Shown here in pieces: positions 60,711 to 64,000 of a stretch of 64,000 nucleotides of DNA. Origin of the DNA: Albugo candida. Its lineage: Eukaryota; Oomycota; Peronosporomycetes; Albuginales; Albuginaceae. Numbering within the stretch: the stretch's first letter is position 1; each line of letters opens with the position of its first letter. Below the pieces are notes generated by a model that saw only the letters and a program-made list of their open reading frames with translations, ran no database searches and was not told the DNA's origin. The stretch spans positions 248,001 to 312,000 of the forward strand of contig CAJNAR010000161.1 of the NCBI GenBank assembly GCA_905220665.1, given 5' to 3'. The translations under genes and the position numbers were made by a program.

Positions 60711-61129
60711 ATATCTTTATAAAATTAGAAACGAGATCGAATTGGCAATATCCAAAATGCTAGACGAAACCGCAGATGTTCGAAAATCGGTAGGACAGGT
60801 TCCGAAAATGCCGGAATGTAACCATAAATGTTCCAACTCGTATAGAATCCAGTGCACCTGATCTCTCCCTTTATGACCAAAAGGTTAACACCGGATTACT
60901 CGTGGTTGGTTCGGAAGGTTTCCAGACGATTCGCTAGAGTTGAGAGCGTGGAATTTATGGGAAATAATGTTTCCTATGATTGCTTTGTACTCCCACATAC
61001 TTCTCAATTTGCCGGCTACTTCGTAACCCGTCAAGTTAGTACAAAACAACTCGAAAAACTACCTATTTCAACTCTTCCCTCTCGAAAACAATGGTTCAAG
61101 TCGACATGTCGACACAACCAAGGGTGCTA
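60711..61129. other. Spacer between the two LINE segments
   Basis: No supported gene. A 92-codon frame at 60852-61130 has no recognisable feature. Confidence 0.4.
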
Positions 61130-61190
61130 GCGTCCACTTGTAGTGACGTGGCAACCCTCATGAGTCACCCTCTTTTGGGTGATTGCATGA

Positions 61191-63584
61191 TTGTTGATGA
61201 GTCGTCACCCCTGTGTGATGACGTGGAAAGTACCCCCCACCCCCAGTGTGACGGTACAGAGTAATACCGGTACTACCGGTGTCGGATGTGGTACCGGTGG
61301 TACATGCGGTACTGTCGTTGCCTCGTCACAGGGTGACTCAAAGGCAACTGCAAGTGCGGACGACACTAAAAGTCCCACTTTGGCTGACCTTATAAAGTGA
61401 CAGGAGTCCTTGCGTACGGACCAGGCTAGAGCTCGGGTGAAAGTTCGCGTCGAGCTCGCAAAGTCGAAAGCCTCGGATTTCGAGGCTATGCTGCAGCTAT
61501 ATGCTGATGGGGAGAACCCGGATTGGTCTGTTTTGTCTGCGAAATTGGAAGCAGCAAGACCTTTTCAAATCCGGAAAGCAACCATCCCGATGGTCTTGGA
61601 GACGGGCCAGTCCTTGACCCGTACTCCTAATGGGAAAATCCTAACATCCCTGATGCAAGACCACGGTAATCCGATTTTTGAAAGCCTCCTGGAGAGCCGG
61701 TCAATCGCTCAGGTGTCGAAAAGGCCTGGGGGCAACATTAGGGTGATGGTCACCACGGCAGATGCCTGCCAGCAGTTGGAGTGTCAGCCGGTGACTATCC
61801 TTGGGAAAAAGTACTTTTTTTGGGAGTTTGATACTCTTGAAACAAAGTACTACCTCGATATGTTCGGTGTGGGAAGAACGTAACAACACCCTCCGCGCTC
61901 TTCACAAACTCGGGTGTCAAGTGGTGTATGAAACCTTTCGCGAGACGATTCCCACTAAGAGAGTGGTGATGTCGACTTGGCGAGTTTACTTTGGTTGTTT
62001 GACGTTTCCCCAACAACTGGTTAGAGTTGGTAAAGTGATTGAACAAATCGTTTACGACAAGCAGCTCTATCCAGTACGGGGTAAGAACGCTCCTATTCCA
62101 ACGGAACGACCACGTTTTGGCCAACGTGGTCCTTACTGCTTGGATTTGGGTGCTGCATTAGCCTCGGGAACACGGCAGCAATCAAACGAAAACAAAAAGA
62201 GCAACAACAACAAAAAACCAAACACAACTCACACTCAACCTCATAATCAAAAACAAGCAAAACCGCAACAAGAAAAACAAAAACAAACAACCGCGCCAGC
62301 GGCAGTCGCGGTGGTCCCAAAAAAGGTGGAGAAGCCAGTTCAAATTCAGGAATTGGAGACGAAGCGACCGGAGCGAAAAAATCCCGACCAAATTTGGTTG
62401 GAGCTCAGCAGTCCTCCCTCTATCTCACCACCAGGGGCACCAGACTTCTCTCAGCCTACTCCCCCAATCCTCCAATTGAAAAGTCGATCATCTTCCCATC
62501 CACGGGTGGAGAAGGATGGTGACACATACATGCAGTTGGCATGGACAAGAGGAATACGTAATCGGACTGAGCTGTTCGACCAAATGGTTTCCAATGCACC
62601 ACCTCGTCCGCTCATAACGTTGGCGACAAGTAATTACTTTGCTGTGCTCGCAACTATGGAGGTGGAAGTCGAAGAAGTCCAAGCGGTTGCCAATCCGGCG
62701 CATGGCGACCGCATTCAAATTATTCCCGTGAAAGCACGGATGCCAAGAGATAGCCCCCTCGAAAGAGGCGGCACACTTTTATAAGAAGCGTCATACAACG
62801 GTAGAAAAAGCAGAGCGACCAACTCGAATTGGTGAAATCGGAGAGCTCATGGAAATGAATTCCAAAAATGCACTCCACCAGTTTCGACCGGACAAGCTGG
62901 TTCAAGCCGATGCGTGCATCCCTCATGTGCGTCGGCTGGTACAATTTTGTACCAACCCAGACCAAATCATCCGGGCAGCATTAGATCATCCCATCACCAT
63001 GCATGGGGTGCTTATTTCATGCATGGAGTCGAATGATCCTGCGTTGGACGAAGTAGCACATCTACTTCAAATCAATCGCGTTTTTGCAGCGCAATCTCGG
63101 CGAAGATGTCGCATTTACGACGCGATGGAATCGCCACATGGGTGGAAAAGTTCCCTCAAAGAGAGCTGTATTGTTCGAGAAAGTAATGTCGTGGTGGAAG
63201 TCAGTGCCGGACACTGTTCACGGTTTGACTCGGGCGACCAAAGCTCTCGCATTATTGGAACTATTATTTATGTTTACTGCCCCGACATTTTACACAAACG
63301 ATCATTGGATCCACTATCTCACCGATAGACCCGTGATCTGGATTCCGGGTCAACATTGTCGTTTACTCCCCATCAATGTGCTTATCTTGTTGTTACGCTC
63401 CGATGTGGGCATAAAGTGTTGGTCTCAATGGTTTGGTGGTAAATGGCAAGGACTTCTCTGTGGCGATATCGGCGAGCTCTCAGTCAATCTCAGCTTTTTC
63501 CCTGAAGAGAAAGCAACACTTCACCTCTCAGAAGAAGATGGTGAAATGAGGTCGATTGCCGGTCCACTTCAGCGTGAATGCTAA
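61191..63584 (+). pseudogene. LINE ORF1, interrupted by a stop and several frameshifts
   Basis: Reading pieces in order: 61191-61400 (Thr/Gly/Ser-rich, stop at 61398), 61410-61883, 61890-62784, about 62765-63110 and 63084-63584. Frame changes are needed near 61880, 62760 and 63100. At 62760 LERGGTLL-stop switches to EAAHFYKKRHTTVEKAE. The middle has a basic low-complexity linker at 62170-62300 (repeated Asn, Lys, Gln) and a Pro-rich patch at 62400-62480. I recognise no standard RRM or CCHC domain. ORF1 products of this group normally bind RNA; that role is inferred only from position. Confidence 0.6.
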
Positions 63585-64000
63585 GGGCTCCTCGATTATT
63601 TCAACGTGGAACAATATCTCAGCAGTCACGGTGAATGTTAATGGAATTCATAAAAATGGTCATCTTTTTATCCACCACATTCTATCACAACACTCCATTT
63701 GTTGTGTTCAAGAAACCAAGTTTCACGATCACAACCAACTGGACTCATTTCAGTTTTTATTATCCTCAAAAATGCAGCACAAAATGTTTGTCAATGACCA
63801 CAACAGTGCTTTTCTCCATCTGACTCAAAACCGCAGTGGCGGTGTCATGACAATCCTTCGTTCAGACTTACCTCATTACTCAACAGCTGAAGAACTCACC
63901 GAACGCAGCATTCGAAATCGTTATTTGGTTTTGCGTCTTCTCATTCACGATGCACCGGTGTATATTCACAATGTATATGCACCGGTCAAGGCCGAGGAAC
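63550..64000 (+). CDS. LINE ORF2 start: endonuclease (EEP) domain, partial
   Basis: An open frame from 63550 (after TGA 63547-63549) to the window end, with no ATG before the first conserved block. Landmarks of the endonuclease/exonuclease/phosphatase fold are TVNVNGIH at the N-terminus, CCVQETKF with the metal-binding Glu, NRSGGVMTILR, and YLVLRLLIHDAPVYIHNVYAP. It overlaps the end of ORF1 by 35 bp in another frame, so translation would need reinitiation or shifting. The reverse transcriptase must lie beyond 64000. No stop is seen in the 150 codons visible, unlike ORF1. Confidence 0.8.

Larger units (their letters stand above)
61130..64000 (+). mobile_element. Non-LTR retrotransposon (LINE), 5' and central part, runs off window
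   Basis: A long ORF1 region (about 61191-63584) is followed by the start of ORF2 with an apurinic-type endonuclease domain. The base composition and the long lysine/asparagine/glutamine-rich stretch differ from the flanking relic DNA. The 5' boundary is not sharp; 61130 is where coding-like sequence begins. The element is opposite in orientation to the LINE fragment just upstream. Confidence 0.8.

Overview
The window reads as nuclear DNA of an oomycete, most likely a white-rust genus (Albugo-like). Genes are very close together, introns are about 41-79 nt, and the housekeeping genes are typical eukaryotic ones. Degenerate secreted-protein relics carry a motif resembling the CX2CX5G class known from Albugo candida. 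The genus call is an inference; no rRNA or marker gene is present.

Layout. 1-1179: 3' part of a tyrosinase. About 1390-15167: a block inverted relative to the rest, holding (left to right) the 5' half of a broken CCZ1 gene (-), tripeptidyl peptidase II (-), a coiled-coil pseudogene (-), an FHA-FHA-PP2C phosphatase (+), phosphomannomutase (+) and the splicing factor SLU7 (-). 15167-19331: the detached 3' half of CCZ1 (+) and a LINS1/Lines-family gene (+). 19332-33571: decayed repeat units around one intact pepsin-like gene. 33572-48858: a second copy of PP2C (5' fragment only), coiled-coil (dead), TPP2 (intact), CCZ1 (intact) and LINS1 (intact). 48859-59060: a second set of the decayed units with a second pepsin-like gene. 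59975-60374: an exact 200-bp tandem repeat. 60380-60700: the 3' end of a LINE (-). 61130-64000: a LINE (+) with a frame-broken ORF1 and the start of the ORF2 endonuclease domain, running off the window.

The simplest history is a tandem segmental duplication of a roughly 25-28 kb unit, then an inversion of about 13.8 kb in the left unit with one breakpoint inside CCZ1. This left 10-kb inverted-repeat arms and 4-kb direct repeats. The copies have since decayed in a complementary way: only the left has a working phosphatase, only the right has a working CCZ1, both keep TPP2 and LINS1, and neither keeps an intact coiled-coil gene.

Splice sites were placed by hand from reading frame, GT/GC-AG borders and remembered family conservation. 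The summed exons of TPP2, CCZ1, LINS1, PP2C and PMM are each a multiple of three. The genes do not form one pathway: they cover peptide breakdown (TPP2), Rab7 activation (CCZ1), nucleotide-sugar supply (PMM), splicing (SLU7) and phospho-signalling (PP2C). The 19-33 kb and 49-59 kb regions look like a turnover zone for secreted, lineage-specific proteins.
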